The notes below the pieces were generated by a model. That model had not been told where the DNA came from. It searched no databases and saw nothing but the letters and a program-made list of their open reading frames with translations. This document shows positions 1 to 5,712 of a stretch of 6,207 nucleotides of DNA, piece after piece (positions within the stretch are counted from its first letter, which is position 1; each line of letters starts with the position of its first letter). The position numbers and the translations under genes are program-made. The stretch comes from Gammaproteobacteria bacterium (GTDB taxonomy: Bacteria; Pseudomonadota; Gammaproteobacteria; Ga0077536). Where the stretch lies: positions 1 to 6,207 of the forward strand of contig DAOWDI010000082.1 of assembly GCA_030639105.1 (NCBI GenBank), written 5' to 3'.

Positions 1-434
1 ACCTAGTCCAGCAGCTGCAGGCATTCAAAAACGGCGTGCGCAAGAATCCGAATGCGTCGGCGATGGCAACCAATCTGAGCGCGGATGATATCGCCGCACT
101 CGCCGGTTACTATGCGGATCAAAAGCCGAAAATCGGCACCATCGGCGTGGAGCAGATAGCTGCCGGAGAAAAGATCTACCGTGGTGGCGATAAAGAAAAA
201 GGGATCCCCGCGTGCATGGCGTGCCACGGTCCCAACGGCGCCGGGAACCCGGCGGCGAACTATCCTGCGCTGCGCGGCCAACATGCTAAATACACCAGTA
301 TACAGCTCGAGGCTTACCGCAACGGGGAAAGAAAAACGGGCGAGGATCGAAACTCGATCATGCAAACCATCGCCGCGAAGATGTCAGACGATGATATTGC
401 GAGCGTCGCCCGATACCTCAACGCGCTGTATTGA
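1..434 (+). CDS. Diheme cytochrome c4, C-terminal part (5' end outside window)
   Basis: This is a periplasmic electron carrier that, in the c4 family, passes electrons from the bc1 complex to terminal oxidases. The reading frame is open from the left edge (first full codon at base 3) to a TGA at 432-434, so a GTG at base 36 is internal, not a start. The visible part begins late in heme domain 1, with the likely axial Met (codon 63-65) in an AMATNLS context and a helix ending AALAGYYA. Domain 2 then has a CMACH heme-attachment motif (213-227), the conserved HGPNGAGNPAANYPALRGQH stretch, and a likely axial Met at codon 360-362 before QTIAAK. The protein ends in the helix VARYLNALY. The two-domain repeat and these motifs are typical of c4. 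The signal peptide and first CxxCH lie upstream and cannot be seen. dsbA follows 146 bp downstream on the same strand. Confidence 0.93.
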   Translation, partial: LVQQLQAFKNGVRKNPNASAMATNLSADDIAALAGYYADQKPKIGTIGVEQIAAGEKIYRGGDKEKGIPACMACHGPNGAGNPAANYPALRGQHAKYTSIQLEAYRNGERKTGEDRNSIMQTIAAKMSDDDIASVARYLNALY

Positions 435-565
435 TCCTTCAATGTGCCGTGCCAACTGACGTTAACCCCCGGCGATTGGAACTTGTCCACAGTGCGGTGT
501 CTGAGATACCTCAACGCGTTTGGCCAGCCTAATCGCCGAGACTTCAACTCAGCCCGCAAACCACT

Positions 566-570
566 AGAGG
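566..570 (+). promoter_or_regulatory. Ribosome binding site deciding the dsbA start
   Basis: AGAGG lies 10 nt before the ATG at 581 but only 1 nt before the in-frame TTG at 572. This favours the ATG as the start, and the signal peptide then begins directly with Met-Phe-Arg. Confidence 0.7.
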
Positions 571-580
571 ATTGAACACA

Positions 581-1201
581 ATGTTTCGAATCATTATCGG
601 GGTGCTCTGCAGCGTTGTATGCCTCGGCGCCGTTGCCGACCAAAATTTCACCGAAGGGCAACATTATGAACGGATCACCCCGGAGGTTGCGACGCACACT
701 GACGGGAAGATCGAAGTAGTAGAGGTGTTCTGGTACGGTTGCCATCATTGTTTCTCTTTTGAACCCCATATTCAGAAATGGCGGCAATCCCTGCCCGAGA
801 ATGTAGTTTTTCGCCGCCTGCCCGGCATTTTCTCGCGAACTTGGGTTCCGCACGCGCGCGCATTCTATACGGCTGAAATCCTCGGGATCCTCGATGAGAT
901 CCACACCCCGCTGTTCGAGGCAATTCATGAACAGCATCGCAAGATCGGGGACGAAGACAGCCTCGCGAGATTTTTTGCTGAGCACGGCGTCCCCGACGAA
1001 GATTTTCGCAAGGCCTATCATTCCTTTTCCGTCGATACCAAGACACGCCAGGCGAAGACCGCCTCAAGGGATTACGGTATCACCGGCGTCCCATCGGTTA
1101 TTGTCAACGGCCGTTTCCGCAGCTCCGCGCGGCTAGCCGGAACCTATGAAGATTTATTAAAGGTCGTCGACGCATTGGTCGACAAAGAAACTACGCAGTA
1201 A
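581..1201 (+). CDS. dsbA: Thiol:disulfide interchange protein DsbA, variant CHHC active site
   Basis: This is a periplasmic oxidase that introduces disulfides into secreted proteins and is normally re-oxidised by DsbB. The 206-residue product has the family's usual size. Residues 1-19 form a signal peptide (Arg3, hydrophobic core, AVA before Asp20). The thioredoxin fold carries the active site at residues 54-57 in the context VFWYGCHHCFSFEP. The cis-Pro loop is Val170-Pro171 in ITGVPSVIVNGRF. A helical insertion with no further cysteines lies between them. The only other cysteines, at 10 and 14, are in the signal peptide. The usual CPHC has become CHHC, which probably shifts the redox potential. 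Its place directly after cytochrome c4 matches the arrangement I recall in Pseudomonas. The gene may be read with the cytochrome, as no clear terminator separates them. A paralogous role such as DsbL or DsbA2 cannot be excluded. Confidence 0.93.
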   Translation: MFRIIIGVLCSVVCLGAVADQNFTEGQHYERITPEVATHTDGKIEVVEVFWYGCHHCFSFEPHIQKWRQSLPENVVFRRLPGIFSRTWVPHARAFYTAEILGILDEIHTPLFEAIHEQHRKIGDEDSLARFFAEHGVPDEDFRKAYHSFSVDTKTRQAKTASRDYGITGVPSVIVNGRFRSSARLAGTYEDLLKVVDALVDKETTQ

Positions 1202-1223
1202 TTTCACTCGCCAAGGGACTGGG

Positions 1224-1246
1224 GATGGCACTGCCGCGGTGCCATC
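1224..1246 (+). terminator. Hairpin after dsbA, probable terminator
   Basis: GATGGCAC (1224-1231) and GTGCCATC (1239-1246) form a perfect 8-bp stem. A T-G and a G-C pair can extend it to 10 bp with a 3-nt loop. It starts 22 bp after the dsbA stop. The following bases, GTGTGTTCTC, are only moderately T-rich, so intrinsic termination may be incomplete. The stem could instead protect the dsbA mRNA 3' end. Confidence 0.55.
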
Positions 1247-1342
1247 GTGTGTTCTCATGCTCATGGTCTCCGTATGAAATACTCGTGAACTATCTCAGGA
1301 CAGCGGTTTGCGTGGGTCAAAATATTAGTTGAGATCAAGCTT

Positions 1343-1347
1343 AGGGG
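1343..1347 (+). promoter_or_regulatory. Ribosome binding site deciding the diguanylate cyclase start
   Basis: AGGGG sits 8 nt before the ATG at 1356. The longer frame could begin at a TTG at 1329, but that codon has no purine-rich element at a suitable distance, so the ATG is preferred. Confidence 0.65.
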
Positions 1348-1355
1348 CAAACAAG

Positions 1356-3041
1356 ATGAAGGCTAGCGGTGTGCGGGAGACGGTTTTGCATCTGCAGCGC
1401 GGCGTGCTGAGACTCGCCTTGTCGTTTTACGGTCAACATCCCGAACTCGACAACCGCCTAAAGAAGCTTGGTACGCTTATTCGAGGAGAACACAAAGATG
1501 AGGAACTTCAACAGCTAATAGACGAAATCGTTGATACCATCATTTCTCAGGACTTGGCCCAGAATCCCAAGCAGCGTGCCGGGCGCACCCTGAGTGACCT
1601 GGTTCAGCGCCTGGCAGTCAGATTTCCCAAAGCGCTCGCCCTCAAGTCCATCCAGCAGCAATTATCGATGCCTCTCGACAGTACAAGCTTGGAACGTGCA
1701 CTGGAAGATACGGTCAACGCCGTTGCGGAAATGGTGACAAAAAATGCGCAACAGGAGAACAAGCTTGACGGACTAATCAAGCCCGACGACGGCGCCGTGA
1801 CCCGATTGCTGGACAGTATCGATTTTAGGGCTTCGGCCGATGTCGAGATTTCAGCGATCAAAGACCGGGTCCGGACCTGTCAAACCGAGGCCCAGCTGAC
1901 CCATTACGTGGATGAGGTGGCCGTTATTATTTCCGGTGAGCTTTCCACAAAGGGAGACACGGAACAATTTACGCATGCCCGCGAACAGCTTCTATTGTTG
2001 ATGAACCTCATCCCGTTCCCGGCCGGTTTGACCGAACGGTCGAGTAAAACGAGACGATCGATTGAAAAGGCCGAAACGGCAGCGGCCTTATACGGGTGCA
2101 TACCGGAAATCGCCGACCTGACGGCAGCAATGCGGGTACAGCTGCAGGGGGAGATCGACGACCTCGGCGAATTCCTGAAACATATCCTCGCGCGGTTGTA
2201 TGAATTCGGATCTCAGATCCAAAAATCGAGCGACTGCTATGAGCAAAGCGCGGAAAATGTCTTTAATCTCAAAACGAGCATGGGTGAACAGGGTAAGGGA
2301 CTGCGCTCGGATATCATCGATGAGATGGATATTGCGTCGATCAAGGCCGCGGTGACTTCCCATCTCGACAATATCGACGAGAGACTTGGCGAATTTGTCC
2401 AGACTGAGCATGAACGGCACACCCAAGCACATGAAAGGCTCGATCACATGGTGAATGCCCTCAGCGAACTGGAGTCCGAGGCGCAAGAACTGCGTGAAAA
2501 CCTGCAGGAGCAACACCAACAGGTGTTGATCGATCCGCTCACGGGGATCCTCAACCGCACTGGATATGACGAAAAAATCAACAAGGAATTCGTCCGTTGG
2601 CGCCGGTACAATGCTAACTTGACAGTCTCGGTGATCGATCTCGACCGGTTCAAGGACATCAACGATACCTACGGACACGCCGCGGGAGACAAAGTTCTGA
2701 CGACTGTCGCTCAGCAGATTGAAAGTCAGATCAGGGAGTGCGATATCCTGTGCCGTTACGGGGGGGAAGAATTTGTTCTACTGCTACCCGAAACGTCCAT
2801 ATCGGATGGGATCGTACTGCTCGAGAAACTGCGCAATTACATTGCGCAATGTTGTTTCCATTTTCAACAGACGCCGGTGCCGGTAACGATATCGTGTGGA
2901 ATTTCTGAATTTCATCAAGACGACAGTATCGAAGAGGTATTCGATCGCGCGGATCGGGCGATGTATTTGTCGAAGCGCTCGGGACGTAATCAAAGTCGCT
3001 CGGAAAACGAGTTGCACGAAGAATTTGCCTCGAAATTGTAG
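1356..3041 (+). CDS. Soluble GGDEF diguanylate cyclase with long helical N-terminal region
   Basis: This enzyme makes cyclic di-GMP from two GTP in the cytoplasm. The 561-residue product has no signal peptide or membrane segment. Residues 1 to about 315 are mostly predicted alpha-helix and match no sensor domain I recognise (not PAS, GAF, HAMP or REC). Residues about 320-390 are Glu/Gln/His-rich with a coiled-coil look and would join dimer halves. The GGDEF domain starts at DPLTG (393-397). It has the metal-binding region VIDLDRFKDIND with Asp428, the active site GGEEF (469-473), and ends near 550. An RxxD inhibitory site (Arg460-Glu-Cys-Asp463) lies exactly five residues before GGEEF, so product inhibition is expected. 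There is no EAL or HD-GYP domain. In Pseudomonas a GGDEF gene lies close to dsbA and cc4 (recalled, not checked). The gene ends 7 bp from the convergent antiporter stop. Confidence 0.93.
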   Translation: MKASGVRETVLHLQRGVLRLALSFYGQHPELDNRLKKLGTLIRGEHKDEELQQLIDEIVDTIISQDLAQNPKQRAGRTLSDLVQRLAVRFPKALALKSIQQQLSMPLDSTSLERALEDTVNAVAEMVTKNAQQENKLDGLIKPDDGAVTRLLDSIDFRASADVEISAIKDRVRTCQTEAQLTHYVDEVAVIISGELSTKGDTEQFTHAREQLLLLMNLIPFPAGLTERSSKTRRSIEKAETAAALYGCIPEIADLTAAMRVQLQGEIDDLGEFLKHILARLYEFGSQIQKSSDCYEQSAENVFNLKTSMGEQGKGLRSDIIDEMDIASIKAAVTSHLDNIDERLGEFVQTEHERHTQAHERLDHMVNALSELESEAQELRENLQEQHQQVLIDPLTGILNRTGYDEKINKEFVRWRRYNANLTVSVIDLDRFKDINDTYGHAAGDKVLTTVAQQIESQIRECDILCRYGGEEFVLLLPETSISDGIVLLEKLRNYIAQCCFHFQQTPVPVTISCGISEFHQDDSIEEVFDRADRAMYLSKRSGRNQSRSENELHEEFASKL

Positions 3042-3063
3042 CCAACGGTTAGTTACTCTTTTT
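3038..3063 (+). terminator. Weak candidate terminator overlapping the diguanylate cyclase stop codon
   Basis: GTAGC (3038-3042) can pair with GTTAC (3052-3056) including one G-T pair, followed by a C/A mismatch and two A-T pairs around a CGG loop. TCTTTTT (3057-3063) follows directly. The structure uses the TAG stop and lies over the last codons of the convergent antiporter. The stem is imperfect, so this is tentative. Confidence 0.35.
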
Positions 3064-4842
3064 CGGGGCAACGAAATTGATCAACGTGTCCCCGCTTGCG
3101 GGCGCTTCCTCCAACGGACCGAGCACAAGGGCCCCACTGGGCTTCACGATCAAATTGGCAAATGCCTCTCCCATCGAGGCGGTTTGATAGTCGTCAAACG
3201 TATAAGAATCCGTAAATCGGGTCTTCTGAAAACGCCACCCTTGAAAATAGCGGTGCAGGATTTCTTCATACAGGGCGCTGTCCACAAAGGCCGATTGCCC
3301 GCGCAGCGCCGGGATCAGACCTTTGGTCTCATGCTGATCCGAAGCGGGCATTGGTATTTGGAAAACATGACTGCGCCCAAACTCATTACCAAAATGGGTG
3401 CAGACGAGAGCATTGTAGGCATCGTTATCGCTAGCTGCTAATACGTATCCCATCGAACTTACATCAAGCATTTCATCCGCCGATGCCGAGATGACCTGAC
3501 CGAAATAGATAGGGACGCCAGCCAGGCGCGCCGGTCGCAGCCTATGCCACGAGGCATCCACGAGCAGTACCGGGATATCCAGGTCGATCAAATTCTTCGC
3601 CAAATCGATGGTCCACGGTGATGCACCGACGATAACGATGCCGTTTTGCTCCTTCGATGCAATGCCGAGATAGCGCGCCAGCCGACCGATCGAAAACCCA
3701 TGCAGCGTAACGGTTAACAGTATGAGGGCAAACACCAGCGGCAACAGGGTAGCGGCATCGTCGAAGCCGGCTTCGGCGAGCCGAACCGAGAATGCGCCGG
3801 CGACCGCGGCGGCGACGATGCCGCGCGGGGCGATCCAGCCGATAAGGATCCGGTCTTCCCGGTCCAAACCGGCGCCGAGCGTTGCCACAAATACGGTCAC
3901 CGGGCGTACGATAAAGATCAGCGTCGCGAGCAGGGCCCAACTTCGCCAATCCATTTCGCCCAGGAGCCCGGGGTCCAGGCCGGCAGTCAGTACGATGAAC
4001 AGGCCGGATACGAGGATGACGGTGATGTATTCCTTGAAACGCCGCAGTTCGTCGAGGCTCGGTAGATTCATGTTCCCCATGACGAGGCCGAGAGCAGTCG
4101 CCCCAACCAGGCCGGCTTCTTCGTGCAAACTATTCGAACCCGCGTAGACGAACAGCACGGCCGCAAGCACCGTTGGGCCTTTCAGATACTCGGGGAAATA
4201 TCCCGCGGGATAGGCCTTCCCAAGGAGGTAACCCACCAAGCCCCCGAACAGGGCGGCCGCGATGATGGTTTCAATCATGGAAGCGAATAGCGAGAACCCG
4301 CTCGCGCCACCTTCGGCGATCGTGAAGTACTCGAATAAGACGACCGCCAGCAATGCGCCGATGGGGTCATTCACAATCCCTTCCCACTTCAGAACTGATG
4401 CCGTGCGCGGACGCAAACGGGCGTGTCTCAGCAGCGGCATGATCACGGTTGGACCGGTAACGATAGTAATGGCGCCAAACACGAGTGACACCGGCCAGGA
4501 CAGTCCGCCGATGAGATGTGCGGCGCCCGATCCGAGCCCGAAAGCGAGCACCGGCCCAATGGTGATCAAACGGCGCACGCCGACGCCTGCTTCTTTCAAT
4601 TCATGTAGATGCAGGTTGAGGCCGCCCTCGAACAAAATAACCGCGACCGCCAGGTGCACGAAGGGCGTCAAAAGCATCCCGAAATCCTCGCCGGGCTCAA
4701 GTATGCCGCTAACGGGGCCGAGCAGGAGGCCGGCGCCGGATAAAATGACGATCGCCGGCATCCGAAATCGCCATGCGAGCCATTGTGCCGCAATACCCGT
4801 GCAAGCAATGACGGCCACTAAACCGACAATATCATTCTCCAT
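3049..4842 (-). CDS. NhaP-type Na+(K+)/H+ antiporter with C-terminal Rossmann/RCK-like domain
   Basis: This inner-membrane exchanger swaps protons for sodium or potassium, serving pH and salt homeostasis. The 597-residue product has about 12-13 hydrophobic segments in residues 1-385. Family signatures include FEGGLNL (71-77), TIVTGPTVIMPLLR (126-139), the ion-binding Asn158-Asp159 pair in LKWEGIVNDP that marks the CPA1 group, and APRGIVAAAVAGAF (338-351). Residues 401 to about 500 form a TrkA-N/RCK-like Rossmann domain. Its glycine loop reads GASPWTIDLA, not GxGxxG, while the acidic residue after strand 2 (LLVDAS) is kept. From about 500 to the end is a soluble tail I do not recognise. The ATG at 4842 has no clear Shine-Dalgarno sequence. 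The pilZ gene lies 138 bp upstream on the same strand, so co-transcription is possible but not shown. The transported ion cannot be decided from sequence. Confidence 0.93.
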   Translation of the reverse strand: MENDIVGLVAVIACTGIAAQWLAWRFRMPAIVILSGAGLLLGPVSGILEPGEDFGMLLTPFVHLAVAVILFEGGLNLHLHELKEAGVGVRRLITIGPVLAFGLGSGAAHLIGGLSWPVSLVFGAITIVTGPTVIMPLLRHARLRPRTASVLKWEGIVNDPIGALLAVVLFEYFTIAEGGASGFSLFASMIETIIAAALFGGLVGYLLGKAYPAGYFPEYLKGPTVLAAVLFVYAGSNSLHEEAGLVGATALGLVMGNMNLPSLDELRRFKEYITVILVSGLFIVLTAGLDPGLLGEMDWRSWALLATLIFIVRPVTVFVATLGAGLDREDRILIGWIAPRGIVAAAVAGAFSVRLAEAGFDDAATLLPLVFALILLTVTLHGFSIGRLARYLGIASKEQNGIVIVGASPWTIDLAKNLIDLDIPVLLVDASWHRLRPARLAGVPIYFGQVISASADEMLDVSSMGYVLAASDNDAYNALVCTHFGNEFGRSHVFQIPMPASDQHETKGLIPALRGQSAFVDSALYEEILHRYFQGWRFQKTRFTDSYTFDDYQTASMGEAFANLIVKPSGALVLGPLEEAPASGDTLINFVAPKKSN

Positions 4843-4980
4843 AGGTGAATCATATCGTGTTGCGAGGCGCCCGCGATCGACAACAGATGAGATCAGGCCC
4901 TGAAGCGAGGTTCGCCGGGATTTCCCGCCCCTCGGCGCAATGAGCGGGAGTCGATGCGGATAGAGAAATCCTGGTTAGTG
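4843..4980 (-). other. Short gap between pilZ and the antiporter gene
   Basis: These 138 bp are GC-rich with no gene. Inverted repeats are short: CGGG/CCCG around ATTT, flanked by GAGG/CCTC near 4910-4933, with no T-run, so no clear terminator. On the - strand TATGAT (4854-4849) resembles a -10 box only 6 nt before the antiporter ATG, but I see no matching -35 element. Confidence 0.4.
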
Positions 4981-5412
4981 CTAAGTGGAAATGCGCGACG
5001 CCATGAATCGATCGAGGTGCTGCACTGAGCTGACATCCATGTTGACGAACTGCAGCCCCAGTACCATACATTCGGCATCGTGCTCGACACAGTACTTGAC
5101 CCGGCAACTTGCCTTGAAATGGTCGGCACCCTGGTATTCTGGCAGCGCGACGGAAATATCGATCAATCGGCTTTCATCAGGAGAAGAATCCACCCCACCG
5201 GGATGAATCAATAGCGCATAGCGGGCATCACAGAGCACTTGGACGGCATCCGCCGATATGTTGCGTAGCCGTGCCCGAAACATCAGGTATTCCGCGAGCC
5301 GCAGCAATGCGTTGCATTCGATCGGAATGCGCTGCAGGTCGCGGCGCTCAACTTCGGTTGCGCCAACAACACCGCCGGCATCAATAGTTTGTTTGGGCCG
5401 AGGATCTACCAT
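4981..5412 (-). CDS. PilZ-domain protein, possible c-di-GMP receptor
   Basis: PilZ domains bind cyclic di-GMP and change motility, adhesion or polysaccharide export. The 143-residue cytoplasmic product has a short polar N-terminus (1-20) and then one PilZ domain. The RxxxR motif is Arg24-Asp-Leu-Gln-Arg28, followed by IPIE as in many PilZ proteins. The second motif, normally D/NxSxxG, reads Asn51-Ile-Ser53-Ala-Asp-Ala56, so the last Gly is Ala. The C-terminal part CMVLGLQFVNMD followed by a helix (VQHLDRFMAS) is typical of the barrel's end. An in-frame TAA at 5422-5424 lies just upstream, so the ATG at 5412 is the first possible start. It has no Shine-Dalgarno sequence, only an A-rich leader. 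The upstream region holds a Fur-like site. Binding is plausible because both arginines are kept, but weakened binding is possible. The partner process is unknown. Confidence 0.8.
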   Translation of the reverse strand: MVDPRPKQTIDAGGVVGATEVERRDLQRIPIECNALLRLAEYLMFRARLRNISADAVQVLCDARYALLIHPGGVDSSPDESRLIDISVALPEYQGADHFKASCRVKYCVEHDAECMVLGLQFVNMDVSSVQHLDRFMASRIST

Positions 5413-5421
5413 TTTATTTGT

Positions 5422-5469
5422 TTATTGCACCGCGTGAGAGGCGGTGTGGTTAATCAAACGAATACTCAT
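5422..5469 (-). CDS. Possible 15-residue upstream ORF in the pilZ leader
   Basis: An ATG at 5469 opens a frame encoding MSIRLINHTASHAVQ and stops at the TAA at 5424-5422. It is in the same frame as pilZ and ends 9 nt before the pilZ ATG. No Shine-Dalgarno sequence precedes it. It may be a leader peptide, or chance, or the remnant of a longer pilZ N-terminus. No attenuation-type run of codons is seen. Confidence 0.2.
   Translation of the reverse strand: MSIRLINHTASHAVQ
5428..5446 (-). promoter_or_regulatory. Hairpin in the pilZ mRNA leader
   Basis: CACCGC and GCGGTG form a perfect 6-bp, GC-rich stem with a 7-nt loop. On the pilZ transcript it ends 15 nt before the ATG and is followed by an unpaired A-rich stretch, CAATAAACAAATAAA. 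It is not followed by U on that strand, so it is not a terminator for - strand transcription. It could shape ribosome access to a start lacking a Shine-Dalgarno sequence. Confidence 0.35.
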
Positions 5470-5496
5470 GAGAATCAAGCACTGCAAACTCTATGC

Positions 5497-5515
5497 CATA
5501 ATAACAATTGTTATC
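5497..5515 (-). promoter_or_regulatory. Candidate Fur box upstream of pilZ
   Basis: The + strand reads CATAATAACAATTGTTATC. It matches the 19-bp Fur consensus GATAATGATAATCATTATC at 14 of 19 positions and contains a perfect 14-bp palindrome (5501-5514). The site ends 85 nt before the pilZ ATG. A - strand -10-like TATTAT (5503-5498) lies inside it, which would fit repression by Fur with iron, but its -35 region is weak. No other gene starts nearby on either strand, so pilZ is the likely target. Confidence 0.45.
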
Positions 5516-5536
5516 AATTCTAGAAAAATTATGTGA

Positions 5537-5551
5537 AATATTACTAATATT
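5537..5551. promoter_or_regulatory. Second perfect 7-1-7 palindrome, possible regulator site
   Basis: AATATTA and TAATATT are perfect inverted arms around a single C. The centre is about 36 bp from the centre of the Fur-like palindrome, on the side away from pilZ. The sequence does not fit the Fur, FNR or CRP consensus well. It may be an operator or simply AT-rich promoter DNA. Confidence 0.3.
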
Positions 5552-5650
5552 CCGTGGGCTATGCCGCTCATCGACAGACTCGGACCCTGTTATAGGGGTC
5601 GGTGTGTGCCTCTAGCGAACAAGCTGCGGACACGACTCCAGGGTTTTTGT

Positions 5651-5690
5651 CGTTGGATGGTGACACGTTACGCTCTCGGTGCCACCAACG
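5651..5690. repeat. Imperfect inverted repeat after the NorD/CbbO gene
   Basis: CGTTGGATGG (5651-5660) and CCACCAACG (5682-5690) pair over nine bases with one bulged A. Nearby GACAC and GTG can extend the stem with bulges. It begins 22 bp after the NorD/CbbO stop on the - strand. On that strand it is followed by ACAAAAA, not T, so it is not a standard terminator, but it may stabilise the mRNA end. Confidence 0.3.
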
Positions 5691-5712
5691 GAACATCGCC
5701 CCGGGGTCTGGA

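Larger units (their letters stand above)
5413..5712. other. 300-bp intergenic regulatory region upstream of pilZ
   Basis: No protein gene of normal size is supported here. The centre (about 5497-5552) is clearly more AT-rich than the flanks and contains two perfect palindromes. The pilZ-proximal part holds a 15-codon upstream ORF and a hairpin. The part next to the NorD/CbbO stop holds an imperfect inverted repeat. A further small hairpin is formed by GACCC (5583-5587) and GGGTC (5596-5600). A small regulatory RNA in this gap is possible, but I see no hairpin followed by a T-run on either strand that would end one. Confidence 0.5.

Noticed and set aside
470..538. 8-bp inverted repeat CGGCGATT/AATCGCCG between cytochrome c4 and dsbA
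   Set aside because: The loop is over 50 nt and no T-run follows; a match of this length is reasonably likely by chance in such a gap.
314..1021. Open frame of 235 codons on the - strand across the cytochrome c4 end and dsbA
   Set aside because: It lies antisense to two clearly recognised genes, has no recognisable motif, and is explained by the codon pattern of the + strand.
1298..1328. Possible sigma-70 promoter before the diguanylate cyclase, with TATTAG as the -10
   Set aside because: No acceptable -35 hexamer lies at 16-18 bp from TATTAG, so I do not list it.
2088..2678. Open frame of 196 codons on the - strand inside the diguanylate cyclase gene
   Set aside because: It is fully antisense to a conserved GGDEF gene, with no motif or ribosome binding site.
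2896..3441. Open frame of 181 codons on the + strand spanning the convergent gene ends
   Set aside because: It overlaps the GGDEF domain out of frame and the antiporter antisense; the predicted protein shows no domain.
4262..4903. Open frame of 213 codons on the + strand opposite the antiporter
   Set aside because: The product is Pro/Ser/Thr/Arg-rich and low in complexity, as expected antisense to hydrophobic membrane codons; the antiporter is certain.
5508..5517. FNR-like half site TTGAT on the - strand at the Fur-like palindrome
   Set aside because: The second half reads ATTGT where ATCAA is expected, so only one half matches; the Fur alignment is clearly better.
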